Assembly: GCF_902150025.1 (NCBI RefSeq)
Contig: NZ_CABFVS010000039.1
Coordinates: 1-64,000, forward strand
Origin: Bartonella massiliensis
GTDB lineage: Bacteria > Pseudomonadota > Alphaproteobacteria > Rhizobiales > Rhizobiaceae
DNA length: 64,000 bases
Direction of reading: 5' to 3'
Both the position numbers and the translations under genes were made by a program. Below, piece after piece: positions 20,980 to 29,819 of the stretch. Position 1 is the first letter of the stretch; each line of letters begins with the position of its first letter. The notes under the pieces are model-generated. The model did not search any database. It was not told where the DNA came from and saw only the letters and a program-made list of their open reading frames with translations.

Positions 20980-21732
20980 ATGAGATTATTAGCAGGAGCT
21001 CTTATAATAAGCGCAACACTGTTTACCTTATCAGCCAATTCTCAAACGCTGAAGATTGCAAGTGATGCTTCTTATCCTCCCTTTAGTTATATTGATTCAA
21101 ATAATGAGCTTAAAGGATTTGATATTGATATATCTTATGCCCTTTGTAAAAAAATGAATGTTGAATGTACCATTGTCACGCAAGACTTCGAGGGAATGAT
21201 TCCTGGCCTTCTTGCCAAAAAATACGATGCGATTGTTTCTTCCCTTTCTCCTACAAAAGAACGCTTACAAAAAGTTGATTTTACAGATCCTTACTACAAC
21301 ACAGTACTGGCTGTCATAGTTACCAAAGATTCAGAAATTAAAGACATTTCAACAAAAAGTTTTAGGAGTAAAAATCTTGGTGTACAATCGAATACAACAC
21401 AAGCTGCCTATGCAGAAGACCACTATGCTTCTGAAGGTGCAAATATCAAGCTCTATCCTACAGCAATAGAAGTTCATCGTGATCTTTTAAGTCATCGGCT
21501 TGATATCATCATCTTTGATAAAGTAAAGGCATTAAATTGGCTTGAAAATGAAGGAAAGGATTGCTGTAAACTGCTAGGAACTTTGGAAGAAACAAAATTC
21601 CCTGTCGCAATTGCACTGCATAAAAATAATAATGATCTTAAAAATAGTTTTAATAAAGCAATAGAAGAGATACGCGCCGATGGAACCTATGAGGAAATTA
21701 TGAGAAAATATTTTACATTCAATATCGATTAA
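20980..21732 (+). CDS. amino-acid ABC transporter substrate-binding protein, copy 1
   Basis: 250 residues of the polar amino-acid binding family (SBP_bac_3). A signal peptide MRLLAGALIISATLFTLSANS precedes the mature start QTLKIASDASYPPFSYID. LKGFDIDISYALCKKMNVEC, FEGMIPGLLAKKYDAIVSSL and KVDFTDPYYNTVLAVIV are family hallmarks. It captures a polar, probably basic, amino acid in the periplasm and delivers it to the permeases encoded downstream. Cysteines at CKKMNVEC and DCC may form disulfides. It is almost a twin of the gene at 22193 and has AGGAGA upstream. The exact ligand cannot be told. Confidence 0.93.
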   Translation: MRLLAGALIISATLFTLSANSQTLKIASDASYPPFSYIDSNNELKGFDIDISYALCKKMNVECTIVTQDFEGMIPGLLAKKYDAIVSSLSPTKERLQKVDFTDPYYNTVLAVIVTKDSEIKDISTKSFRSKNLGVQSNTTQAAYAEDHYASEGANIKLYPTAIEVHRDLLSHRLDIIIFDKVKALNWLENEGKDCCKLLGTLEETKFPVAIALHKNNNDLKNSFNKAIEEIRADGTYEEIMRKYFTFNID

Positions 21733-22067
21733 AATTGAATCTTTTCAAGAAACATCTTTTAACTTTTTGTTGTGTAGAAGAGATCGTTAGAAATTCAGAG
21801 TTCTTATCAAGAGAACTCACATTTATAAAAAAATAATTTCTAATTGTTTCTCGATAATGAGACATTATATAGAATCTGAGGATGACAATAGAGTTTTATC
21901 TTCAATCCTATCAAGATTTTTTTTTAGGTTCAAATTGAATAGCCTTATTTTTCGAGAGAAACTCTCAGCTTTTACTCATGAAGTGATTCAAATCGATTAT
22001 TTCATGCAAATTGAGCTATCATAAAAGCAATAAGATATTTATTCTTCTTTAAATCAATAAAAAGATA
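21733..22067. other. gap between the duplicated binding-protein genes
   Basis: AT-rich stretch with no gene and no clear terminator. The repeated leader starts at its right end. Confidence 0.4.
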
Positions 22068-22192
22068 ATTTTTTTGATAATAATATCCAGCATAATAATC
22101 GTGATAAATTTTTTGCATTGCTCCAGAAAAGCTTACAGATTATAAAAACGTGACGATTTCATATTTGCCTGCTTATCCAATAGGAGAACATC
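22068..22192 (+). repeat. upstream repeat, copy B (leader of second binding protein)
   Basis: Second copy of the leader described at 20842-20979. It begins TTTTTTTGATAATAATATCC and ends ATAGGAGAACATC before ATG 22193. Small insertions and deletions separate the copies. Confidence 0.7.
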
Positions 22193-22945
22193 ATGAAACT
22201 ATTAGCAGGAGCTCTTATAATAAGCGCTGCGCTATTCACCCCATTGGCTGATGCGAAAACATTAAAAATCGCCAGTGAAGGCACTTATCCTCCCTTTAGT
22301 TATATTGATTCAAATAACAAACTACAGGGATTTGATATTGATATATCTTATGCTCTTTGTAAAAAAATGAATGTTGAATGTACGATTGTCACGCAAGATT
22401 TTGAGGGAATGATCCCTGGGCTTATTGCGAAAAAATATGATGCTATCGTTGCTTCCCTTTCTCTCACACAAGAGCGCTTACAAAAAATTGACTTTACAGC
22501 CCCCTACTACGACACAGCACTGGCTGTGATTGTTACCAAAACTTCAGGAATCAAAGAACTTTCGACACAAGGCCTTAAAGGCAAGAATCTTGGTGTGCAA
22601 TCAAATACAACACAGGCTTTCTATGCAGAAGACCATTATGCCTCGAAAGAGGTGAAAATAAAACTCTATCCTTCCACAATAGAAGTGAACCGTGACCTTT
22701 TAAATCATCGACTTGATGCGATTATTGTTGATAAATTACAAGCATTAAATTGGCTTAAAAATGAAGGAAAAGAGTGCTGTTTCCTCCTAGGAACCCTAGA
22801 GGAAACAAAATTTCCTGTTGCAATTGCACTGCGTCAAAATGATAATAATTTAAAAAATAAGTTCAATGAAGCAATAAAAGAAATCCGTTTGGATGGAACT
22901 TATGAGAAAATTATGAGAAAATATTTTACCTTCGATATCGATTAA
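22193..22945 (+). CDS. amino-acid ABC transporter substrate-binding protein, copy 2
   Basis: 250 residues, the same length as copy 1 and identical at most positions. Signal peptide MKLLAGALIISAALFTPLADA, then KTLKIASEGTYPPFSYID. Differences cluster in places that may touch ligand or the permease, for example SLSLTQERLQKIDFTAPYYDTA against SLSPTKERLQKVDFTDPYYNTV in copy 1. It lies 79 bases before the first permease gene and is the likelier main partner of it. Both copies look intact, so they may have different ligands or dosage value. Confidence 0.93.
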   Translation: MKLLAGALIISAALFTPLADAKTLKIASEGTYPPFSYIDSNNKLQGFDIDISYALCKKMNVECTIVTQDFEGMIPGLIAKKYDAIVASLSLTQERLQKIDFTAPYYDTALAVIVTKTSGIKELSTQGLKGKNLGVQSNTTQAFYAEDHYASKEVKIKLYPSTIEVNRDLLNHRLDAIIVDKLQALNWLKNEGKECCFLLGTLEETKFPVAIALRQNDNNLKNKFNEAIKEIRLDGTYEKIMRKYFTFDID

Positions 22946-23024
22946 ATATCACTATAATATTTAAATGAAATCCGCTGGCTATTTCTAAAAAATATTATCT
23001 AACTCTTTCAAGAGGAACACAAAA

Positions 23025-23747
23025 ATGATTGAAAGTTTAGCATTGCTATCATTTAGCAATGGGGGATGGGGAATGGTTATACTTTCTAGTGCAGGAATGA
23101 CATTGTCATTAGCATTATGTTGTGGCCTTCTAGGACTTCCTCTAGGGCTTCTCAATGCAATGATGATTCGATCCAATATTAAGATAGCCAAAACTATGGC
23201 ACGTCTCTTTTCAACAGTATTTCGTGGGCTACCAGAGCTTTTGACCTTATTTTTAGTGTACTATGGATTACAAAGCCTTATTCAAAATGCCTTTGACTAT
23301 TTTAATCTTGAAGTCATGTTCAGTATTAATGCTTTTGTTGCTAGTGTTCTTGCACTCAGTATGGTTTTTGCTGCCTTTTCTTGTGAAGTTTGGCTTGGAG
23401 CATTTAACATTTTTGATAAAGGTCAATACGAAGCGGCTAAAGCTTTAGGCCTTTCACGGCCAACCACATTTTTCCGTATTGTCTTCCCTCAACTCATCCG
23501 AAATGCCTTACCAGGACTTTCTAATAATTGGCTTACTTTACTGAAAGATACATCCCTCGTTTCAACTATCGCACTTGTCGACCTCATGCGACAAACGAAT
23601 TTAGCTGTCGCTGCAACCAATGAACCCATGTTATTTTATCTTGTCGCTTGCTTACTCTATTTATTATTTTCGGCGTTTTTTTCTGCAATCCTACGCCATT
23701 TGGAAACATACACTCAAATAGGCTATAAAAAGGTGCTAAGTCAATGA
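23025..23747 (+). CDS. amino-acid ABC transporter permease (HisQ/GlnP type)
   Basis: 240 residues with about five membrane segments. The EAA loop is FDKGQYEAAKALGLSRPTTF followed by FRIVFPQLIRNALPGLSNNW, standard for HisMQ-type permeases. It forms one half of the inner-membrane channel. Its stop overlaps the next start by four bases (ATGA), so translation is coupled with the second permease. AGAGGAACAC precedes the ATG. Confidence 0.92.
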   Translation: MIESLALLSFSNGGWGMVILSSAGMTLSLALCCGLLGLPLGLLNAMMIRSNIKIAKTMARLFSTVFRGLPELLTLFLVYYGLQSLIQNAFDYFNLEVMFSINAFVASVLALSMVFAAFSCEVWLGAFNIFDKGQYEAAKALGLSRPTTFFRIVFPQLIRNALPGLSNNWLTLLKDTSLVSTIALVDLMRQTNLAVAATNEPMLFYLVACLLYLLFSAFFSAILRHLETYTQIGYKKVLSQ

Positions 23748-24451
23748 TTCCTGAGTGGCTTTATTTCCTTTTCAATCCTGATCTTTTAAACCATTATGGG
23801 CCAAGATTTATTGATGGCTTTATTGTTACTATTGAGCTTGTTTCTATTTCTTGTTCTCTTGGTTTTTTTCTTGGTATGCTTATCGCTTTTGCGCGCTTAT
23901 CAAAGAATAAATTTTTACAATATCTTGCAAATGCTTATGTCTATTTTTTCCGCGGTTCTCCTTTGTTAGCCCAACTCTTCCTTTTTTATTATGGGCTTGG
24001 TTCAATGAATAGCTTTTGGCAGCAGATGGGGTTGTGGTGTTTTTTTCAAAGCGCGTGGTATTGTTGTCTTTTTATTTTCACACTCAATTCTGCTGCCTAT
24101 CAATCTGAGATCTTTAAAGGAAGTTTTCTATCCGTAAAAACTGGACAACGTGAAGCATCAAAAGCTTTAGGTTTAAGCAACTCTGTCACATTTTTTAGAA
24201 TTATTCTTCCACAAGCAATGATTGTAGCATTACGCCCCTTAGGAAATGAATTGATTTTAATGATTAAATCCAGTGCCATTGCCTCACTTATTACTGTTTA
24301 TGATTTAATGGGGATTGCCAAACTCACTTATTCACGTACATTCGATTTTCAAGTTTACGTTTGGGCTGCTCTTATCTATCTCTTTATTGTTGAACTCATT
24401 CATCGTTTTATTGTTTTTATCGAACAATACCTTTCTCGATATTTACGATAA
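23744..24451 (+). CDS. amino-acid ABC transporter permease (HisM type)
   Basis: 235 residues, inner-membrane half-channel pairing with the preceding permease. Membrane segments are evident and the EAA loop is VKTGQREASKALGLSNSVTF then FRIILPQAMIVALRPLGNEL. FRGSPLLAQLFLFYYGL is the usual early motif. It starts inside the last four bases of its neighbour. Confidence 0.92.
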   Translation: MIPEWLYFLFNPDLLNHYGPRFIDGFIVTIELVSISCSLGFFLGMLIAFARLSKNKFLQYLANAYVYFFRGSPLLAQLFLFYYGLGSMNSFWQQMGLWCFFQSAWYCCLFIFTLNSAAYQSEIFKGSFLSVKTGQREASKALGLSNSVTFFRIILPQAMIVALRPLGNELILMIKSSAIASLITVYDLMGIAKLTYSRTFDFQVYVWAALIYLFIVELIHRFIVFIEQYLSRYLR

Positions 24452-24531
24452 ATAAAATGATTATAAAAAAACTTTACCAAACCCAAATGTTGAATTAATC
24501 AATTTATTCATCAATGAAAGAATAAAACAAG

Positions 24532-25305
24532 ATGAATTTAGAAAATAATCGATCGCTCTCTTCCAGTCAAAACCCTGTGATTTCCATTCAAAATCTTAAT
24601 AAATGGTATGGCAACTTTCAGGTCCTCCATGATATCAACTTTGATGTTCAAGCTGGTGAACGTATTGTTATTTGTGGACCATCCGGATCAGGAAAATCAA
24701 CATTAATTCGTTGTATTAATCAGTTAGAACAAGCACAAAAAGGTTCAATCTGTGTCCATAATGTTGATATCAATACCGCTCCTGTACAACAACAAAAAAA
24801 TGTTCTGCGAAAGATAGGAATGGTTTTTCAGAATTTTAATTTATTTCCCCACATGAGTGTTATACAGAATTGTATTTTAGCCCCTATGACAGTTCAAGGG
24901 CTTTCCAAACAACAAGCAAAAGAACGGGCAATTCGTTACTTAACGCATGTCGGTATTGAAAAACACTGTGAAAAATATCCTTTACAACTTTCTGGTGGAC
25001 AACAACAGCGTGTTGCGATTGCTCGTGCACTTTGTATGGAACCTGAAATCATGCTTTTTGATGAGCCCACTTCAGCTCTTGATCCAGAAAGTGTGGGGGA
25101 AGTTTTGGAAGTGATGGCGCGATTGGCCGATACAGGGATTACAATGCTTTGTGTAACCCATGAAATGGGCTTTGCACGTAAAGCCTCAGAAAGGATACTC
25201 TTTTTAGAAAATGGAAAAATTGTTGAAGATACAGCCTCTGAAATATTTTTTACCAACCCTAAAAGTCAACGTGCTTGTGATTTTCTTGCTAAAATTAAAC
25301 ATTAA
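24532..25305 (+). CDS. amino-acid ABC transporter ATP-binding protein
   Basis: 257 residues. Walker A GPSGSGKST, Q loop VFQNFNLFPHMSV, signature LSGGQQQRVAIARAL, Walker B IMLFDEPTSALDPE and switch His in CVTHEMGFA are all intact. It energises import by the two permeases, completing a binding protein x2 - permease x2 - ATPase locus. The ATG at 24532 follows an 80-base gap. It converges on lpxB with a gap of 20 bases. Confidence 0.94.
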   Translation: MNLENNRSLSSSQNPVISIQNLNKWYGNFQVLHDINFDVQAGERIVICGPSGSGKSTLIRCINQLEQAQKGSICVHNVDINTAPVQQQKNVLRKIGMVFQNFNLFPHMSVIQNCILAPMTVQGLSKQQAKERAIRYLTHVGIEKHCEKYPLQLSGGQQQRVAIARALCMEPEIMLFDEPTSALDPESVGEVLEVMARLADTGITMLCVTHEMGFARKASERILFLENGKIVEDTASEIFFTNPKSQRACDFLAKIKH

Positions 25306-25325
25306 ACATCAACATATTGATTTAT

Positions 25326-26522
25326 TTATATAATTTTAGTTTTACTTTTTAAAAGAGTGATAATTGTTTGTGCGCCGACAACCCCCGATGGAACTTCAGT
25401 TTTCATTTTCTGTTCCACTCCCTCAAAAGCATCGAGTTGCGCTTGGCGCAATAAAGAATTAGATAAAAGTTGCTCTATCTGTCTTGCTAACATGCCAGGA
25501 CGGATTAATTCATTCAAATATTCCGGAACAATAGGTCTATCAGCAATAATATTTGGAAGAGCAGCACTCCATAACATCATTTTAGGAAAAATGAATAATT
25601 TAGAAAAAAAATCAAGTTTATAGCATAGAACCGTAGGAATTTTTGCTAAGGCTAATTCAAGAGAAACCGTCCCATGGGCTGCAAGAGCAACGTCTGCTTG
25701 TGCGAAAACACGCCATTTCTCATCTTCACCAACAACAATTTCTACTTTACTTTTCCAGCTCTGCACAAAATCACGGATTCTATCTACCAAATGGGGTAAA
25801 GTTGGTAAAATAATCTGTAAATGAGGAATACGTTGTACAAGAATCTCTATTGTTTCTTGAAAAATAGGCATTAAAGAACGAATCTCTAAATTGCGTGATC
25901 CTGGTAAAATAACCAATGTAGGCGATGATGTTTGTTGAGCACCCAAATTTCTTTGTTCTACCTGGCGCTTTTTTTCTGACTGTATTCTCAAAAGGGGAGG
26001 ATATGTCAAAAGACGATGTCCAACATAGGTGGTAGAAGGACCTCCCAAATCCTGCATAACCTTTTCTTCAAAAGGAAAAACCGCTAAAACATGATCAATA
26101 AAGCCGCGCATAGCTTTTGCACGCTCTGGCCTCCATGCCCAAACGGTTGGTGCAATATATTTAATAATCGGAATAGAAGGCGCTAAAGCGCGTACCTTTT
26201 TTGCAACCCGATGCGTGAAATCAGGACTATCAATAATAATTAAACAATCAGGTTGTTCTTGCGCGATAAATTTGGATAAATTGCGAATATGAAGCAACAA
26301 CAACGGTAATTTTTTCAATACTTCTTTTAAACCTATTAAAGCAATATCATGAGAATCAAAAAAACTTTTTAAACCTAATGCCTTTAAATGTGTTCCTCCA
26401 ACACCTATCAAATGAATGTTGCATCCTATCTGTTGTGATAGACTAGAAATTAAATCCGCCCCAAGTAAATCACCAGATTCCTCACCTGCAACCACAGCAA
26501 TCTTAAAAAAACAATCATTCAT
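25326..26522 (-). CDS. lpxB: lipid-A-disaccharide synthase
   Basis: About 398 residues. It joins UDP-2,3-diacylglucosamine and lipid X to form the lipid A disaccharide at the inner membrane. KIAVVAGEESGDLLGADLI is the family start, and IKYIAPTVWAWRPERAKAM and ILPGSRNLEIRSLMPIF are typical GT19 motifs. Start 26522 (MNDCFFKIAVV) overlaps the lpxI stop by 8 bases, and an upstream ATG at 26537 is possible. It is the last gene of the lpxD-fabZ-lpxA-lpxI-lpxB run. Confidence 0.94.
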   Translation of the reverse strand: MNDCFFKIAVVAGEESGDLLGADLISSLSQQIGCNIHLIGVGGTHLKALGLKSFFDSHDIALIGLKEVLKKLPLLLLHIRNLSKFIAQEQPDCLIIIDSPDFTHRVAKKVRALAPSIPIIKYIAPTVWAWRPERAKAMRGFIDHVLAVFPFEEKVMQDLGGPSTTYVGHRLLTYPPLLRIQSEKKRQVEQRNLGAQQTSSPTLVILPGSRNLEIRSLMPIFQETIEILVQRIPHLQIILPTLPHLVDRIRDFVQSWKSKVEIVVGEDEKWRVFAQADVALAAHGTVSLELALAKIPTVLCYKLDFFSKLFIFPKMMLWSAALPNIIADRPIVPEYLNELIRPGMLARQIEQLLSNSLLRQAQLDAFEGVEQKMKTEVPSGVVGAQTIITLLKSKTKII

Positions 26523-27387
26523 GACCAAACTTTTCAAATGTTTCTATAAATAGAGAATATTTGTTGGCTTTTTCTATTGTTGTTTTCACTGATAATATTA
26601 GACTTCTATTTGCCTCCACCGCAATACCAGATAAACCACTCTTTGCAATATTCATTATTGTCACAGGACCAATTGATGGCAAATCAACACGATGATCCTG
26701 TTGTGGTTTTGCACATTTTACAAGAACACCACCTTTAGGGGGAATTTGCCCTCTTTCTCGCATTTCATAAACACGCCATAACATATTATCAGTTCCCTCA
26801 GCGCCCTCTAGGGCAACCACCCTTCCTTGGACAACGACAACGGCTTGCCCAACATCCAATTGACCTAAAAGCTTTGCTGCTTGTGCTGCTAAAAGAATAT
26901 CTTTTTTCTCTTTCTGCGTCGCACGCCTTACTGTTAAATTAAATTCTATAGGCGCTAAAAGATCTGAGACTATTTCGTGAGCACCGATAACACGAAAGCC
27001 GTGCGCTTCAATAACCCGTATAAAAGCTTTTAATAACGCATCATCCCCCCTCCTCAAAGCTCCGATTAACTTAGGAAGAGCTAAAAATGTTGTCCAGTCC
27101 AGTCGCAATTGTGTAAGAAGTGGTCGCTTTTTCACGCCACCTGCTAAAACAATATTATAAACGCCAGATTCTTTTAAGATTTTAACGAGTCGCGCTAACT
27201 CTACAATTGATAGCTCGCAATGCTCATAGCGATAAAGAACAGAATCAGCCTCACCATGCAAAAGCACAAGAAAAGGATTCTCTCCATTCTTCTCAAGAGC
27301 CTGCGCAACAGTAATCGGTAGAACACCACTTCCTGCTATAATAGCAGTACGGCCGGAAAGAACATTTCTGGCACCCCAAATAGGCAT
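26515..27387 (-). CDS. lpxI: UDP-2,3-diacylglucosamine diphosphatase LpxI
   Basis: 290 residues, DUF1009/LpxI family. It hydrolyses UDP-2,3-diacylglucosamine to lipid X by a mechanism unlike LpxH and replaces LpxH in Alphaproteobacteria. Seen are AIIAGSGVLPITVAQALEKN near the start, VLAGGVKKRP, RRGDDALLKAFIRVIE, VQGRVVALEGAEGTD and KCAKPQQDHRVDLPSIGP. It sits between lpxA (gap two bases) and lpxB (overlap). Confidence 0.94.
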   Translation of the reverse strand: MPIWGARNVLSGRTAIIAGSGVLPITVAQALEKNGENPFLVLLHGEADSVLYRYEHCELSIVELARLVKILKESGVYNIVLAGGVKKRPLLTQLRLDWTTFLALPKLIGALRRGDDALLKAFIRVIEAHGFRVIGAHEIVSDLLAPIEFNLTVRRATQKEKKDILLAAQAAKLLGQLDVGQAVVVVQGRVVALEGAEGTDNMLWRVYEMRERGQIPPKGGVLVKCAKPQQDHRVDLPSIGPVTIMNIAKSGLSGIAVEANRSLILSVKTTIEKANKYSLFIETFEKFGHE

Positions 27388-27389
27388 TT

Positions 27390-28214
27390 TTAATCCTTAT
27401 GTTCTTTTATTCTATCACCTTCAAATTTTGGTGTACAATAAAAACGTTTTCCTTCTTCTCTAATAAAATTAACAACGTCAGCAACCGATGGAGAAGAAGA
27501 ATAGAAAGAAGCAACATCATTGACACGTTCTTTAAATGGCTTGCTATGATCAAAAAGCATAGAAACCGCATGACGAAGTGCGTGAATATCTTGACGCTTA
27601 AGCCCTGCACGCTTCATACCTATAATATTGAGTCCGGCAAGTTTTGCCTGCACACCAACAGCTGTTCCATAAGGAATTAGATCACCTACCAGTGCAGAGA
27701 CACCGCCGATAAATGCATGATGTCCAACACGAACAAATTGGTGAACAGCAGCACCACCACCGATAATCACATAATCACCAATCGTAACGTGACCAGCAAT
27801 CATTACGTTATTGGCAAATGTTACATGATTGCCTACATGACAATCGTGAGCAATATGCGCATAACAAAAAAATTGGCAATGATCACCAACAACAGTGACT
27901 CCCACACTTGAATCGGAGCCTCTATGCATTGTTACGCCTTCACGAATCGTACAATTTTTACCAATAGAAAGAGTTGTATCTCCCCCTTTATGTTTATTAT
28001 TTTGCGGCTCTGCTCCCAAAACGGCATGAGAAAAAACCTTACTCTTGGCTCCTAAGGTCGTCTTTCCCATGATTACAACATGACTTGTCAAACTACATTC
28101 ATCACCAATAACAGCCTCTGAACTAATATGGCAAAATGGCCCAACGCGTACATTCTCACCAAGCTGTGCTCCCTTCTCTACAAGGGCAGTTGGATGGATT
28201 CTCGTACCGGACAT
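27390..28214 (-). CDS. lpxA: UDP-N-acetylglucosamine O-acyltransferase
   Basis: 274 residues, a left-handed beta-helix of hexapeptide repeats. It puts the first 3-hydroxyacyl chain on UDP-GlcNAc. Typical pieces: IHPTALVEKGAQLGENVRVG, GTHAIN-equivalent MHRGSD, catalytic His in CYAHIAHDCHVGN, FVRVGHHAFIGG and VQAKLAGLNIIGMKRAG. The C-terminal helical part follows. It is 24 bases after fabZ. Confidence 0.95.
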   Translation of the reverse strand: MSGTRIHPTALVEKGAQLGENVRVGPFCHISSEAVIGDECSLTSHVVIMGKTTLGAKSKVFSHAVLGAEPQNNKHKGGDTTLSIGKNCTIREGVTMHRGSDSSVGVTVVGDHCQFFCYAHIAHDCHVGNHVTFANNVMIAGHVTIGDYVIIGGGAAVHQFVRVGHHAFIGGVSALVGDLIPYGTAVGVQAKLAGLNIIGMKRAGLKRQDIHALRHAVSMLFDHSKPFKERVNDVASFYSSSPSVADVVNFIREEGKRFYCTPKFEGDRIKEHKD

Positions 28215-28238
28215 TTTAAAATTCCCATCAAATATCGT

Positions 28239-28706
28239 TTATTTTTCTTCAACAATCATCGCAGCAATTTCTGCTTCAGCGACGCGGACATCTTCTACTT
28301 TTGCAATACACGAAAAACGCCTCATGCCAGATCTCTTTTTCAAAAGTTGAACATGAATCTTGAGCTGATCACCAGGCATAACAGGCTTACGAAATTTTGC
28401 ATTATCAACCGTCATAAGGTAAACTAAATTTGTTTGTTTATTGCCTAAATTTAAAAGTGCTATTGCTCCTGCCGTTTGTGCCATAGCTTCTAAAATCAAA
28501 ACGCCAGGCATAACAGGCTTTGCGGGAAAATGTCCCGTAAAATGTGGCTCGTTAATCGTTATATTTTTAATACCAATCGCTTCTTGTTCACCATCAATAT
28601 CAACGATACGATCGATTAATAAAAACGGATAACGGTGCGGTAATATCGATAGCAGTTTTTCAATATCAACAGCCTCTAATTTTTTTATTCCTTCCATGCT
28701 GATCAT
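28239..28706 (-). CDS. fabZ: 3-hydroxyacyl-ACP dehydratase
   Basis: 155 residues, hotdog fold. It dehydrates 3-hydroxyacyl-ACP in fatty acid elongation and so balances acyl supply to LpxA and Lpx[16 protein letters not shown] has the catalytic His and [23 protein letters not shown] the catalytic Glu region. Its start is one base after the lpxD stop. Confidence 0.95.
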   Translation of the reverse strand: MISMEGIKKLEAVDIEKLLSILPHRYPFLLIDRIVDIDGEQEAIGIKNITINEPHFTGHFPAKPVMPGVLILEAMAQTAGAIALLNLGNKQTNLVYLMTVDNAKFRKPVMPGDQLKIHVQLLKKRSGMRRFSCIAKVEDVRVAEAEIAAMIVEEK

Positions 28707-28707
28707 G

Positions 28708-29757
28708 TCAGCTTTTCTCCTTTTTAACTTTTCCCATACTGCGTAATGTTGCTACTTCACGAAACCATTGTTTAAATGGTCGCGCTGGACTACCACCCCA
28801 TTTTTCACCATCCGGAATGTCATTCATAACACCACTGCGTGCTGCAATCTGAACACCTTTACCTATAACAATATGATCCGCTACTCCAACACTTCCACCA
28901 AGCTGAGACATATCCCCTATCGATGTACTTCCTGCAATTCCACATTGAGCAGCAATAAGGCAATAACGACCAATTTTTACATTGTGAGCAATTTGTACAA
29001 GATTATCAATCTTGCTTCCTTCTCCAATAACAGTATCTTGAAACGTTCCCCTATCAATCGTGGTGTTCGCACCAATTTCTACATCATCCTCAATAATAAC
29101 ACGACCAAGCTGTGGAATTTTCTCAATTCCAGAGCCCCCTCCCACATAACCAAAACCATCTTGTCCAATGCAAACGCCAGGATAAAGCTGGACTCTATCA
29201 CCTATTAAAGAACATTGAACAGTTACCTTAGGAGCAATATAACAGTCACATCCAATACGGCAATTTTCACCGATAACAGCTGTAGATGAAACAAGAGTCC
29301 CCGCACCAATCTCAACATTTTTACCGATAACAGCTCCCGCTTCAATACACACATCATGGGCAAACTTAGCCGTTGGATGAATATGGGCATGCAGTGAAAT
29401 GCCCTTGTGCCCAAACCAAGGCATTGGCTTAACAGAATCAGGAAACAAAATACGACCAATCTGAGCAAAATCCCGCTGTGGTGTAGACGTCACTAAAATT
29501 GCCATCGTTTCAGGAACTTTAAAAACAATCTCATTCGTACAAAAAACAGCAACAGCAGAACTGTCCAGTAAAGCATCGGAAAACTTCCGATGCTCTACAA
29601 AAACAAGAGAACCTTCCACAGCACTCTCAAGCGAAGAAAGATTATTGATAACTTTATGAGAAAACTCTGGATTAAGAAGCTTTGCACCCGTCAACTCAGC
29701 AACATTTGCAACTGTCAATTGCCGGGACGGCGTAAAAAAAAATGTATCCGCCATCAA
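28708..29757 (-). CDS. lpxD: UDP-3-O-(3-hydroxyacyl)glucosamine N-acyltransferase
   Basis: 349 residues: an N-terminal uridine-binding domain, a hexapeptide-repeat beta-helix (from about residue 115) and a C-terminal helix. It adds the second acyl chain in lipid A synthesis. [27 protein letters not shown] and the catalytic His in [16 protein letters not shown] are present. The start may be the second Met (MADTFFF). It is 62 bases downstream of bamA. Confidence 0.95.
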   Translation of the reverse strand: MMADTFFFTPSRQLTVANVAELTGAKLLNPEFSHKVINNLSSLESAVEGSLVFVEHRKFSDALLDSSAVAVFCTNEIVFKVPETMAILVTSTPQRDFAQIGRILFPDSVKPMPWFGHKGISLHAHIHPTAKFAHDVCIEAGAVIGKNVEIGAGTLVSSTAVIGENCRIGCDCYIAPKVTVQCSLIGDRVQLYPGVCIGQDGFGYVGGGSGIEKIPQLGRVIIEDDVEIGANTTIDRGTFQDTVIGEGSKIDNLVQIAHNVKIGRYCLIAAQCGIAGSTSIGDMSQLGGSVGVADHIVIGKGVQIAARSGVMNDIPDGEKWGGSPARPFKQWFREVATLRSMGKVKKEKS

Positions 29758-29819
29758 AACACTTTCTCTCCCAGCTTAAGCTCTTCTCTTTAAGTTTTTC
29801 CTTCTTAAAACCACTCAAA

